A stretch of 53,345 bases of DNA from an uncultured Oscillospiraceae bacterium. Its GTDB lineage: Bacteria; Bacillota; Clostridia; Oscillospirales; Acutalibacteraceae. Below, piece after piece: positions 23,824-31,464 of this stretch; positions within the stretch are counted from its first letter, which is position 1; the number at the start of each line of letters is the position of its first letter. Below the pieces are notes generated by a model. That model saw only the letters and a program-made list of their open reading frames with translations, was not told where the DNA came from and did no database searches. The DNA lies in assembly GCA_900547275.1 (NCBI GenBank), contig URGA01000002.1:1-53345 (forward strand). The letters run 5' to 3'. Both the position numbers and the translations under genes were made by a program.

Positions 23824-24669
23824 TTATTCAGCTTTGCCGTCTGTGCCGAAAATCAAAATGTGCTTCTTTGCGTTTTCATAAGCACCTTCAACTTCAGCCG
23901 CCTGCAAGTCGTAATAACCTTTAATACTTTTATCATTATAACATGAGCGAACGCTGTTTTCAACACTGTCAAACGTAGCGGTGGCGATATTGATTTTCTT
24001 AATTCCTGTTTTTGAACAGCGAACGAAATCATCCGGCGAAATACCTGTTCCGCCGTGAAGGACAAGAGGAGTGCTGGTCTTTTCGTTAACTTCGGCCAGT
24101 ATATCAAAGCGAAGATGAGGAGTTGATTTATAATTGCCGTGGGCGTTGCCTATAGCTATTGCAAGGGCGTCAACTTTTGTTTCCTTCTCAAATCTAACAG
24201 CGTCCTGAGGTTTTGTACAGTTAATTGCAATATCCTCTGAGCCGTCCTCAGAGCCGCCTACACAGCCGATCTCTGCCTCAACAGCCGCCCCGTAAGGAGC
24301 CGCAAGCACCATGACCTGCTTTGTCATTTCAATATTTTCATCAAGAGGTAAATGTGAGCCGTCAAACATTACGGAAGTAAAGCCCAGTTTCAGCGCCTGG
24401 CTTATTTTTTCTACAGTTTTGCCGTGGTCAAAATGAACTGCAACAGGAGTTTTGGCATTTTTTGCGGCCGCCACCATAAGGGGACCGATAAGTTCCAGCG
24501 GAGACTGCTTCAGGCGCACTTCCGCAATCTGAAGAATTACGGGAGCCTTTAATTCCTCAGCCGCCTGCAAAACGCCGAGCACCATTTCCATATTTGCAAC
24601 AGAAAAAGAGCCGACAGCATAATTACCCTTCTGTGCGTCGGCCAGCAATTCCTTCATATTGACTAACAT
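23824..24669 (-). CDS. iolJ: class II aldolase, probably 6-phospho-5-dehydro-2-deoxygluconate aldolase
   Basis: A 281-residue zinc-dependent class II ketose-bisphosphate aldolase. Metal and active-site motifs: HFDHGK (79-84, with the Asp and a zinc His), AEIGCVGGSEDG (about 131-142, metal-binding Glu), IGNAHGNYK (about 172-180, zinc His), VLHGGTGISPDD (about 203-214, zinc His) and the NIATATF strand. Fructose-bisphosphate, tagatose-bisphosphate and inositol-pathway aldolases look alike; iolC immediately downstream argues for IolJ, which splits the kinase product into DHAP and malonate semialdehyde. The start at 24669 follows GAGGTG. It lies 33 bp after the RNase P RNA with no terminator between. 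Confidence 0.8.
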   Translation of the reverse strand: MLVNMKELLADAQKGNYAVGSFSVANMEMVLGVLQAAEELKAPVILQIAEVRLKQSPLELIGPLMVAAAKNAKTPVAVHFDHGKTVEKISQALKLGFTSVMFDGSHLPLDENIEMTKQVMVLAAPYGAAVEAEIGCVGGSEDGSEDIAINCTKPQDAVRFEKETKVDALAIAIGNAHGNYKSTPHLRFDILAEVNEKTSTPLVLHGGTGISPDDFVRCSKTGIKKINIATATFDSVENSVRSCYNDKSIKGYYDLQAAEVEGAYENAKKHILIFGTDGKAE

Positions 24670-24702
24670 ATTATTTAACACCTCAGTATGTATAATAATC
24701 AA

Positions 24703-25032
24703 CGACGAGTTACACGTAAGCCGAGTTCTGTCGTGGGCAGTTATCTATCTCGACGCACGGTTACCCGTACGCTCAAGCCGTCCTTCGAAGTTATGTGTCG
24801 AGCAGACAACCCTTCAGTCGACGTTGCAGCGGATAGGGTTTACATGGCAGAGGACGTCTCCGCCCTCTCGGTGAGCTCTTACCTCGCCTTTCCACCCTTA
24901 CCACAAAAGCGGCGGTATATTTCTGTTGCACTTTCCCTAAGTCCCCCCTGGGCGGCCGTTAGCCGTTATCCTGCTCTGCGCTGCTCGGACTTTCCTCACA
25001 CATTCGTGCGCAACTGCCTGTGCAACTCGTCG
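24703..25032 (-). ncRNA. rnpB: RNase P RNA, bacterial class A-like
   Basis: About 330 nt encoding the catalytic RNA that matures tRNA 5' ends. The ends CGACGAGTTGC and (G)TAACTCGTCG pair as helix P1. The conserved GAGGAAAGTCCGAGC (CR-I) follows near the 5' end. Further on are GGTAAGGGTGGAAAGGCG, the paired GAGAGGG/CCTCT region, AACCCTATCC, and CAGAACTCGGCTTAC at the 3' end, the universal CR-V sequence. Open frames on either strand across this region are by-products. The end points are estimated from P1. Confidence 0.95.
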
Positions 25033-25037
25033 GAAAT

Positions 25038-25067
25038 ATTTTATTCCAAAACAGACGGAATTGTCAA
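25038..25067 (-). promoter_or_regulatory. sigma-A promoter of rnpB
   Basis: Perfect TTGACA (25067-25062), 18 bp, TAAAAT (25043-25038), ending 5 bp before the predicted RNA 5' end. Possibly also drives iolJ-iolC by read-through. Confidence 0.85.
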
Positions 25068-25189
25068 CATATTTTGAAATATTGTTCCTAATGTGCTAAA
25101 ATATAATTATAGAACGCGCGACTGTCTCTTAGATTGTTAAAGAATTATAAGGAAATGTCAAAATAATTATAAATTAAATAAATTTCCAA

Positions 25190-25218
25190 TTGAAATACCG
25201 CGCTGTTTATAGTAAAAT
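25190..25218 (+). promoter_or_regulatory. sigma-A promoter of the LCP gene
   Basis: TTGAAA (25190-25195), 17 bp, TAAAAT (25213-25218). Confidence 0.65.
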
Positions 25219-25255
25219 CTCATTTACAAAGTTAATAGAGAAATAAGGTGATAAT

Positions 25256-26614
25256 ATGCCAAGGTATGAAAACGAGGGCTGGAATCCCAAGCGGAGGACA
25301 GACAACGACTCGCTTGACCGAACTGTACCGCTGGATGAGAATTATTACTCAACTGACCCTTATATAGACCTGAACTTCAACAGCCGTGAAGGCTCAAGAC
25401 GTTCAGCAGAAAACAGCGGTGGATTTAATCCCTGCGATTATGAGGATGTTTATTCCGGCGGCGACCGACTGCTTGCAGAAGAAGAAATTCCCAATTCTTT
25501 TACAAGCGAAACGCCGGACGATTTTCAGCGCTCGCCAAGCAGACGCCAGAACCCTTCATCCAGAAACACCGGTTCTTCAAGACGGGACAGGCAGTCGTCT
25601 TCAGGCGGAGGAGGAAGAAGAGGCGGCAGATCGGGAAACGGCGAAAAAGGTCCGAAGAAGCACAAAATCAGCGTTGCTTCCGGTATTCCGATTTTTGTTC
25701 TCGTTCTTATCCTCGCCATTGTAGGCTCTATCTTCCCTGTTTTGGGTAAGATTAACTATGATGAGCACAAGGACAACGAATACGTTAATTCCTCTGAGCT
25801 GACAAGCAGTTCATCAGTTAAAAACATTTTACTTCTCGGAGTTGACGCTCGCTCTGATGAAAGCTCTGAAACTTCCAGAAGTGATACGATGATGCTTGTT
25901 TCTGTTGATTCAAAGCACCACTCGATAAAGCTCACTTCTTTCCTGCGTGACACATGGGTCTACATTCCCTGCGAAGATACCGAGCAGAGACTTAACGCCG
26001 CCTGCACTTACGGCGGATACAAAGGCGTTGTTGACACAATAGAATACAACTTCGGAGTAAAAATTGACAACTATGTTGTTACGGACTTTGAAATGTTCCA
26101 GGTACTTGTTGACTCAATCGGAGGAGTTGAAGTAGAAGTTACTGAAGCAGAAGCAAAAGAAGTTACGGGTCATCCGAAACGTTACGGCAACGTTGAACTG
26201 GAAAGCGGAAAGCAAACACTAAACGGAAAACAGGCTCTCGCCTATTGCCGAATCAGGAAGATAGATACCGACTTTGTCCGCACTGAGCGTCAGCGTACGG
26301 TAATGAGCGCAATACTCAGCAAAATGAAGTCTTCTAACCCAATAACACTTTATAAAATGGCTTACAATGCGGCTCCTTATATTGAGACAGATATGAGCAA
26401 AGGTGAATTGATGAGCTTGGCAATGAAAGCTCTCCCCTGCATGGGCAACATCTATCAGGCTCAAGTTCCCTTTGAAGGCACTTGGTCTTACGCCACAATC
26501 AGCGGCAACTCAGTTATAAGCATTGACAAAGACGCAAACAAAAACAAACTTATAGATTATATCTATAACAAGTCATCAGCCGATCTTGAAGCTGAAGAAA
26601 AAGCCAAAGATTAA
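25256..26614 (+). CDS. LytR-CpsA-Psr (LCP) family cell-wall glycopolymer ligase
   Basis: A 452-residue type II membrane protein. A long cytoplasmic N-terminal part (about 1-138), rich in Ser, Arg, Asp and Gly, ends in a basic Arg/Gly stretch. One membrane helix (about 140-165) precedes the extracellular LCP domain. LCP markers are NILLLGVDARSDE (about 190), SRSDTMMLVSVD, KLTSFLRDTWVYIP (catalytic Arg/Asp region), NAACTYGGYKGVVDTIE, DNYVVTDF and ALAYCRIRKIDTDFVRTERQ. LCP enzymes transfer teichoic acids or capsule from undecaprenyl pyrophosphate to peptidoglycan. AAGGTG lies 5 nt before the ATG. The long disordered cytoplasmic head is unusual and could be a regulatory target. Confidence 0.93.
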   Translation: MPRYENEGWNPKRRTDNDSLDRTVPLDENYYSTDPYIDLNFNSREGSRRSAENSGGFNPCDYEDVYSGGDRLLAEEEIPNSFTSETPDDFQRSPSRRQNPSSRNTGSSRRDRQSSSGGGGRRGGRSGNGEKGPKKHKISVASGIPIFVLVLILAIVGSIFPVLGKINYDEHKDNEYVNSSELTSSSSVKNILLLGVDARSDESSETSRSDTMMLVSVDSKHHSIKLTSFLRDTWVYIPCEDTEQRLNAACTYGGYKGVVDTIEYNFGVKIDNYVVTDFEMFQVLVDSIGGVEVEVTEAEAKEVTGHPKRYGNVELESGKQTLNGKQALAYCRIRKIDTDFVRTERQRTVMSAILSKMKSSNPITLYKMAYNAAPYIETDMSKGELMSLAMKALPCMGNIYQAQVPFEGTWSYATISGNSVISIDKDANKNKLIDYIYNKSSADLEAEEKAKD

Positions 26615-26634
26615 AAAGTAATAGCAAATATAAA

Positions 26635-26667
26635 AAATGCGGCAGAAGCAATGCTTCTGCCGCATTT
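26635..26667. terminator. bidirectional terminator between the LCP gene and the 615-aa surface gene
   Basis: AAATGCGGCAGAAGC (26635-26649) and its exact complement (26653-26667) pair around AAT. It lies between two converging genes. Confidence 0.9.
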
Positions 26668-26678
26668 AATATTATTTA

Positions 26679-28526
26679 TTAGTATGAATAAACAACCATG
26701 TCGGAATAAACGGTATTGACTTTACCTTTGCTGTCTTTGTATGTTACAAAGGCTTTAGCGCATGCGTCGCCAACCTTTGATGAAATTCCGTAAACAAGAA
26801 TAAACTGTCCGTCAGGATTTGTGTCACGGTTTATAACCATTTTTACTGTTCCTGAATCATTGCCTGTGCCTGTTTTGCCTACGTTTTCAACAGTAAGGTC
26901 TGCATCGTTCATGTTTTTACCGTATACAAAACCGGAAGCAACAAGTTCATTTCCTTCGCCGACAACAGAACGTGTTGCGGAGAATTCAACTCTGCCGCTG
27001 TTTTCATTGTAATTCTTTGCTACAATTGAAACGACAGGTATCTGTTCAACATCGTCAGTCGTTGTATCCAGTGTTATGTCTGATGAAACATAGAATGAAT
27101 ATGTGTTTCCGTAACCAACAATTTTTCCGTCGCAAAGGAACGCGGTAGCATCAGGAGAAGTAACAGTTACCCATGAGCCGTAAGGCGCCTGAGCGCTGTC
27201 GCTGTATAAAGCACCGTCAACCTCAATGGAGCAGCCGCTTGCATTTACGTTGTACTGAACTGAATTGTCTGATTCGTAAAGAGCGTAAATTGTAAGTGAA
27301 GAATTAGCGTTATGAATCTGTTCCTCAGAATATGACCAGTTAAGGAACTTATAACCGCTGTATACAGGTGGTTTCGGAACAACTACATCTTTAGGATCAT
27401 CAACCGTCTGATAGGATATAACGTTTGAAAATGTATCCATAAAGATAAACGTCTTTGTATTACTGTTGTCTGAAAATACAGGGTTATATTCAGCGTCTGA
27501 GAACGGGATAAAGTTATACTGCGCGTCAGATGAAACAAGCTTGTTGCTGTACTGCCAGCCTACGAATGAACAGCTGTCGTTAGGGGTTGCAGACAGTGTG
27601 CAGGATGTACCCTTTTTAACGTCTACAGAACCGCCGCCGGTTACATCAACATCGTTGAATCTAAGAGTGCCCATATCTGTTCCCTGGGTTGAAATTTTAT
27701 AGGAATCTGTATAATCCACAAAATTAGTCTTTGTCTGCTCATCGCAGTTTGAGCACTTATAAATATCGTAGCCCTGTGAATCCGGGGTAGGATCAACGTG
27801 GCTTACAAACACACTGAAATCATGGTTTATGTTGAACTCGCCTTTTTCAGTGTAGCCTGCATAACTTACTGTGATGGTGTTTGGTCCGCAAGCACCACAG
27901 GCAGACATATCAATAATAACATCTATGCCGTTTATCTGAAGGTTCGGCACAGCTTCCTTATATCTCCAAACAAAACTGATACCCTGAGCGTCGTAAATTA
28001 TCAGGAAAAGATTGTCCAAAACTTCCTGGGGATTGTAGCCCACGAACTGAGTTTTATCAAAACGTACTTTAAGGCCGTTTTCGTCATCAAGCAATCCGCT
28101 TTCAGTGCTCGTAAACTCTTCAATGTCTACATTACATTCGGTAGTGCTCAGCCAGCCCTGAACCTCATAATAATATGACTTTCCTTTTTCAAGGGTATAT
28201 GTAATGGTTGCATGGTCAAGATTTGTGGTTCTGTCGTTGCAGTTAGCAAGTTCATTGCCTTCTGAATCATAGAGATAAAATCTTATGTTTCTGCCGCCGC
28301 TGACATGACCCCAGAGACTGAGCGTATAATCAGCAGTATACTGCGGCTTAAAATCAAGCCTTGTTCTCTCTCCAGCAACAATATGGAAAGCATTTGTTCT
28401 TTGGCGGAAAAGATAATTGTCATTCAAATCCACAGTCGTCTGAGCGAAAGACGTAATCGGAAATGAACAGAGCATAAACATCAGTGCAAGAAGCAATGAT
28501 ATGATTCTGCCGGTTTTTTTCTTCAT
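26679..28526 (-). CDS. secreted repeat-domain surface protein (615 aa)
   Basis: The Sec signal peptide (about 1-28, core IISLLLALMFMLCSF, ending SFAQ) is followed by a beta-rich N-terminal region (about 30-140) resembling pre-peptidase or carbohydrate-binding sandwiches. Next come a CxxC-containing middle (MSACGACGPN, YKCSNCDEQ), a bacterial-repeat unit ending SCSFVGWQY, an InlB-type repeat ending GYKFLNWSYS, and a final ~120 residues shared with the 848-aa protein. No sortase motif, transmembrane tail or dockerin is visible, so surface retention is unexplained. GAGGTG precedes the ATG. Possible adhesin; function unknown. It is separated from the upstream cluster by a terminator and has a 25-bp palindrome in its leader. 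Confidence 0.85.
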   Translation of the reverse strand: MKKKTGRIISLLLALMFMLCSFPITSFAQTTVDLNDNYLFRQRTNAFHIVAGERTRLDFKPQYTADYTLSLWGHVSGGRNIRFYLYDSEGNELANCNDRTTNLDHATITYTLEKGKSYYYEVQGWLSTTECNVDIEEFTSTESGLLDDENGLKVRFDKTQFVGYNPQEVLDNLFLIIYDAQGISFVWRYKEAVPNLQINGIDVIIDMSACGACGPNTITVSYAGYTEKGEFNINHDFSVFVSHVDPTPDSQGYDIYKCSNCDEQTKTNFVDYTDSYKISTQGTDMGTLRFNDVDVTGGGSVDVKKGTSCTLSATPNDSCSFVGWQYSNKLVSSDAQYNFIPFSDAEYNPVFSDNSNTKTFIFMDTFSNVISYQTVDDPKDVVVPKPPVYSGYKFLNWSYSEEQIHNANSSLTIYALYESDNSVQYNVNASGCSIEVDGALYSDSAQAPYGSWVTVTSPDATAFLCDGKIVGYGNTYSFYVSSDITLDTTTDDVEQIPVVSIVAKNYNENSGRVEFSATRSVVGEGNELVASGFVYGKNMNDADLTVENVGKTGTGNDSGTVKMVINRDTNPDGQFILVYGISSKVGDACAKAFVTYKDSKGKVNTVYSDMVVYSY

Positions 28527-28550
28527 AAAATCACCTCAATAGTGTATTTC

Positions 28551-28575
28551 AAAAGTGAATTTGAAATTCACTTTT
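28551..28575. promoter_or_regulatory. 25-bp perfect palindrome in the leader of the 615-aa gene
   Basis: AAAAGTGAATTT and its exact complement flank a single central G, 25 bp before the start codon on the minus strand. It could be a protein operator or an RNA hairpin close to the ribosome site. It is not followed by a T-run on the coding strand. Confidence 0.55.
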
Positions 28576-28625
28576 TACGCTTACGTATATATTAACACAA
28601 GGCTTTGAAAAATTCCACTATAAAA

Positions 28626-28660
28626 TAAAAAAATCAGAGCGGAGGATTTTTCCTCCGCTC
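28626..28660 (-). terminator. terminator of the surface-protein/peptide cluster
   Basis: GAGCGGAGGA and TCCTCCGCTC pair around 4 nt and are followed by TGATTTTTTT on the minus strand, about 30 bp after the 34-aa peptide gene. Confidence 0.88.
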
Positions 28661-28691
28661 CTTTTCGCTCTAGCAATTATTAAATTGCCAA

Positions 28692-28796
28692 TTAGTCGTC
28701 TTCGCCGTCAGTAATCTCAGGGCCTGATACGGTCAGGACATCCTGAGCCTTAAACTCCTTAACGTCAACAACAGGCTTAGAATAAGCTTCTTTCAT
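28692..28796 (-). CDS. 34-aa acidic-tailed peptide with YxxP leader-like motif
   Basis: A short gene opening at ATG 28796 with GGAGG 10 nt upstream and ending TAA at 28694-28692, between two hairpins. The peptide begins MKEAYSKPVVDVKEF, continues with QDVLTVSG, and ends in an acidic GEDD tail. The Tyr-x-x-Pro followed by spaced hydrophobics resembles the leader motif bound by PqqD-like recognition elements in lasso-type pathways, and Thr-Val-Ser-Gly resembles a leader/core junction. It is too short for a normal lasso core. It lies 87 bp after the 848-aa surface gene and probably shares its transcript. Function unknown. Confidence 0.7.
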   Translation of the reverse strand: MKEAYSKPVVDVKEFKAQDVLTVSGPEITDGEDD

Positions 28797-28828
28797 GAAA
28801 GACTTACCTCCTATTCATGATTTGCCTT

Positions 28829-28863
28829 ATCGCTGCCGGCAGTTGCCCGCCGGCAGGAGCGAT
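28829..28863 (-). other. intercistronic GC-rich hairpin after the 848-aa gene
   Basis: CTGCCGGC/GCCGGCAG with outer ATCGCT/AGCGAT, 21 bp past the stop codon. On the minus strand it is followed by AAGGCAAATC, not a T-run, so it more likely protects or processes the mRNA than ends it. Confidence 0.65.
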
Positions 28864-28883
28864 AGAATTAACTTAGTATATTC

Positions 28884-31430
28884 TTATGCGCCGTATGTGT
28901 AGTTCATTGCGTCTGAATATACTGTCTGGATTTCGCCGTCAGCATCTCTGTAGGTGATAAATGCCTTAGCACTAGCGGTACCTGTCTGAGCAGTGATACC
29001 GTAGCTGAGGATGAACTGTGTATTTCCTTCTGTGCTGGAAACATAAGCAGCCTTAACAACACCAGAATCGGTGCCGGTGCCTACCTGACCAACCTTATCA
29101 AGAGTAAGGTCAGCATCGGTAAGATTCTTACCGTAAACCCAACCAGCCTTGATAAGTGTGCAGTCATCTGTCATTGCACGAGAAGCAACGAATTCAACCT
29201 TATGGCTGTTGCTGAGCTGTGAGTAGGAAACAGCTGCAACAACAGGCTTAGCTGTAACTGCTGTATCGATAGGAGCAACAGTTACGTCAGAAGCAACATA
29301 GAATGTGTAGGAATCGCCGTAAGCAACGTCTGCGCCGTTGATCTGCCAGCCTGTTGCGCCTTCCTTAGTTACGGTTACCTGAGTGCCGTAAGGAACATCA
29401 GCAAGTGTGTTCTCAGCGGAAACATCGCCGTAAGAAATTGTAGCGCCTTCAGCGTTTACAGTGAAGTTAGCGTCAGTGTCTTTTTCAAACAGTGCAGTAA
29501 TTGTCATAGATTCCTGAGACTGATGGATTGTATCAGCATTAGCTGTCCAGCCTGTGAACTTGTAACCATTATAAACAGGAGCGTCGGGGATTACTACTTC
29601 AGAAGCATTAGATACTCTCTGTGAAGAAATAACGTTGCCGAACATATCAAGGAATACAAATTCAAGAGCTTCGGACTTATCAACAAATACAGGTGTATAA
29701 GTGATAGGAGCGTTTACGATTGTTTCGTATGTAGCATCGGTGGAAACGATCTTGTTACCAACCTGCCAGCCTACGAATTCGCATGTATCAGATGCGGTAG
29801 CAACAAGCTTAACAGCGCCGTTTGCTGCGATCTTCTTAGTAAGAGAATCGCCGTCAACAGCTACGTCGTTAAGAGTAACAGTACCCATGTCTGAGCCCTT
29901 AACTGTTACATCATAACCCTTAAGAGCAGAAGCAGTTTCCTTAGTGTAAGTACCGCCGCAAACTGTGCAGGTGTACTTTGTGATTTCAGGCTTACCGTAA
30001 TCAGCTTCCTGGATTACTTCGCCGTCATTAAATGTACAGCTATCTGTCTTTGTAGGAGCATTGCATTCGCCCTCAGCTGTGCAGGTAGCGGTATGTGTAT
30101 AAGCCTTTTCTTCAACAAATGCCTGGCCTGACTCATAATCTGCTACGGGAGTACCATAGTTGTGCTCATGAGAAAGCGGAGGAGCAGTTTGTTCATCATA
30201 GCTGTAACCGCAGTCACAAGTATATCTTGTGATTTCAGGCTGGTCATAAGTAGCGTCCTGAATTACTTTAGAAGTATACGAATGAGGAGTACCGCTCTTA
30301 ACTACCTGGAATGTTGTATCTCCTGTGATGGGAGCTGTAGTATCGCCGTCCCATGAATAGGTGTAATGATTTTCTGTATCGTAGTCATTAGCCGGGAGTT
30401 CCGGTACCTGAGCAGGAACATTGCCCTCTTTAACCTTCTCAGTGCTGATTTCAGAACCATTAGCATCCTTGTAAGTTACAGTGTATTCCTTAGAAGGAGT
30501 TACAGGTGTTGTACCAAGTTCAAGTTTACCAATAGGCATAAGATCGAACTGGAATGAAGTATCTTCCAACCATGAATATGCATGAGCAAAGTCGTTGGTT
30601 GAAGGACAATAGGAAACAAATTCAGGGATCTGACCATCAAAGTGAAGAAGGTCATTTCCGATAACTGTTCCGGGAGCAACTTTGAAACCGATAGTTGCAA
30701 TATAGAAACCATCGATGGTTACGTCAGGGTTATCTGACATGAAATTGTAGGTATCGCCTACGTAAATAGCAGGTCTTTCAACTGTTCCTTCTTCAGGATC
30801 TTCCCAAACTGTTGTACCATAAGAAATAGCTACACAGCAAGGATACATCTGACCATCTGTACTAACAAGGTTATCGTCAGTAACAAATGAAGAAGCATTA
30901 TCTTCAATTACGGTATTGAAATCCTTATCAAAAAGGTTATCTTCACTTCTAACTATAAAGTCACCGTTGGGTGAGAATACTGTTGCACTCTTTCTTGTAC
31001 CAACAGTAAGTTCATCAGGATTGTAACCGAATTTAACAGTCGTGTTACCCCACTGACCGCCATTACCATGAAGAATGAAGGAGCAAGCAACATATCCATA
31101 ACCCTTCTTATCTACAGCTGTGGAAGGAAGCTGATCAGGAGTCATACCAGCAACAGATACTTCACTGTAATCAGAAATGACTTCTCCTGCATGTTCGGTC
31201 CAAAATTCATCTTCGTTTGTAACGAATGCTTTATCCTTACCGGTATAAGCAGTCCAAACAATTTCGATCGAAGGATCAATATCGCCAGGATTGATCAAAA
31301 GATCTTCTTCTCTGATATTATCGCCGATTTGATACTCTGTAGGAGCAGCAACAGCTGTAAAAGGAATTGCAGATACTACCATAAGAGCAGCAATAAATCC
31401 AGAAAGAATTTTTTTTGCGCCTTTACGCAT
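28884..31430 (-). CDS. secreted repeat-domain surface protein (848 aa)
   Basis: The signal peptide (about 1-28, core LSGFIAALMVVSAIPF, ending AVAA) leads to a beta-rich N-terminal domain (about 60-310), whose ending GFYIATIGFKVAPG recalls cohesin-type folds. Next come a YTVTYKDANG repeat, Cys-containing segments YTCDCGYSYDEQ and YTCTVCGGTY, and a bacterial-repeat unit (CEFVGWQVGNK). An InlB-type repeat (GYKFTGWTAN) precedes the C-terminal ~120 residues homologous to those of the 615-aa protein, with the shared run YGKN.xDADLT and a YSD ending. No anchor motif is visible. GGAGG precedes the ATG. It sits between the 365-aa dockerin-type gene and the 34-aa peptide. Confidence 0.87.
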   Translation of the reverse strand: MRKGAKKILSGFIAALMVVSAIPFTAVAAPTEYQIGDNIREEDLLINPGDIDPSIEIVWTAYTGKDKAFVTNEDEFWTEHAGEVISDYSEVSVAGMTPDQLPSTAVDKKGYGYVACSFILHGNGGQWGNTTVKFGYNPDELTVGTRKSATVFSPNGDFIVRSEDNLFDKDFNTVIEDNASSFVTDDNLVSTDGQMYPCCVAISYGTTVWEDPEEGTVERPAIYVGDTYNFMSDNPDVTIDGFYIATIGFKVAPGTVIGNDLLHFDGQIPEFVSYCPSTNDFAHAYSWLEDTSFQFDLMPIGKLELGTTPVTPSKEYTVTYKDANGSEISTEKVKEGNVPAQVPELPANDYDTENHYTYSWDGDTTAPITGDTTFQVVKSGTPHSYTSKVIQDATYDQPEITRYTCDCGYSYDEQTAPPLSHEHNYGTPVADYESGQAFVEEKAYTHTATCTAEGECNAPTKTDSCTFNDGEVIQEADYGKPEITKYTCTVCGGTYTKETASALKGYDVTVKGSDMGTVTLNDVAVDGDSLTKKIAANGAVKLVATASDTCEFVGWQVGNKIVSTDATYETIVNAPITYTPVFVDKSEALEFVFLDMFGNVISSQRVSNASEVVIPDAPVYNGYKFTGWTANADTIHQSQESMTITALFEKDTDANFTVNAEGATISYGDVSAENTLADVPYGTQVTVTKEGATGWQINGADVAYGDSYTFYVASDVTVAPIDTAVTAKPVVAAVSYSQLSNSHKVEFVASRAMTDDCTLIKAGWVYGKNLTDADLTLDKVGQVGTGTDSGVVKAAYVSSTEGNTQFILSYGITAQTGTASAKAFITYRDADGEIQTVYSDAMNYTYGA

Positions 31431-31464
31431 ATAAATTTACCTCCATAATTATTATCCGTTATCT

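Noticed and set aside
24659..25077. Two plus-strand open frames of 71 and 129 codons
   Set aside because: They lie antisense to the RNase P RNA, whose conserved sequences explain the region; they have no ribosome site and no protein-like composition.
28692..28796. Complete lasso-peptide precursor
   Set aside because: The part after the possible leader is only about 10 residues, too short for a threaded tail, and no lasso protease or cyclase is in the window.
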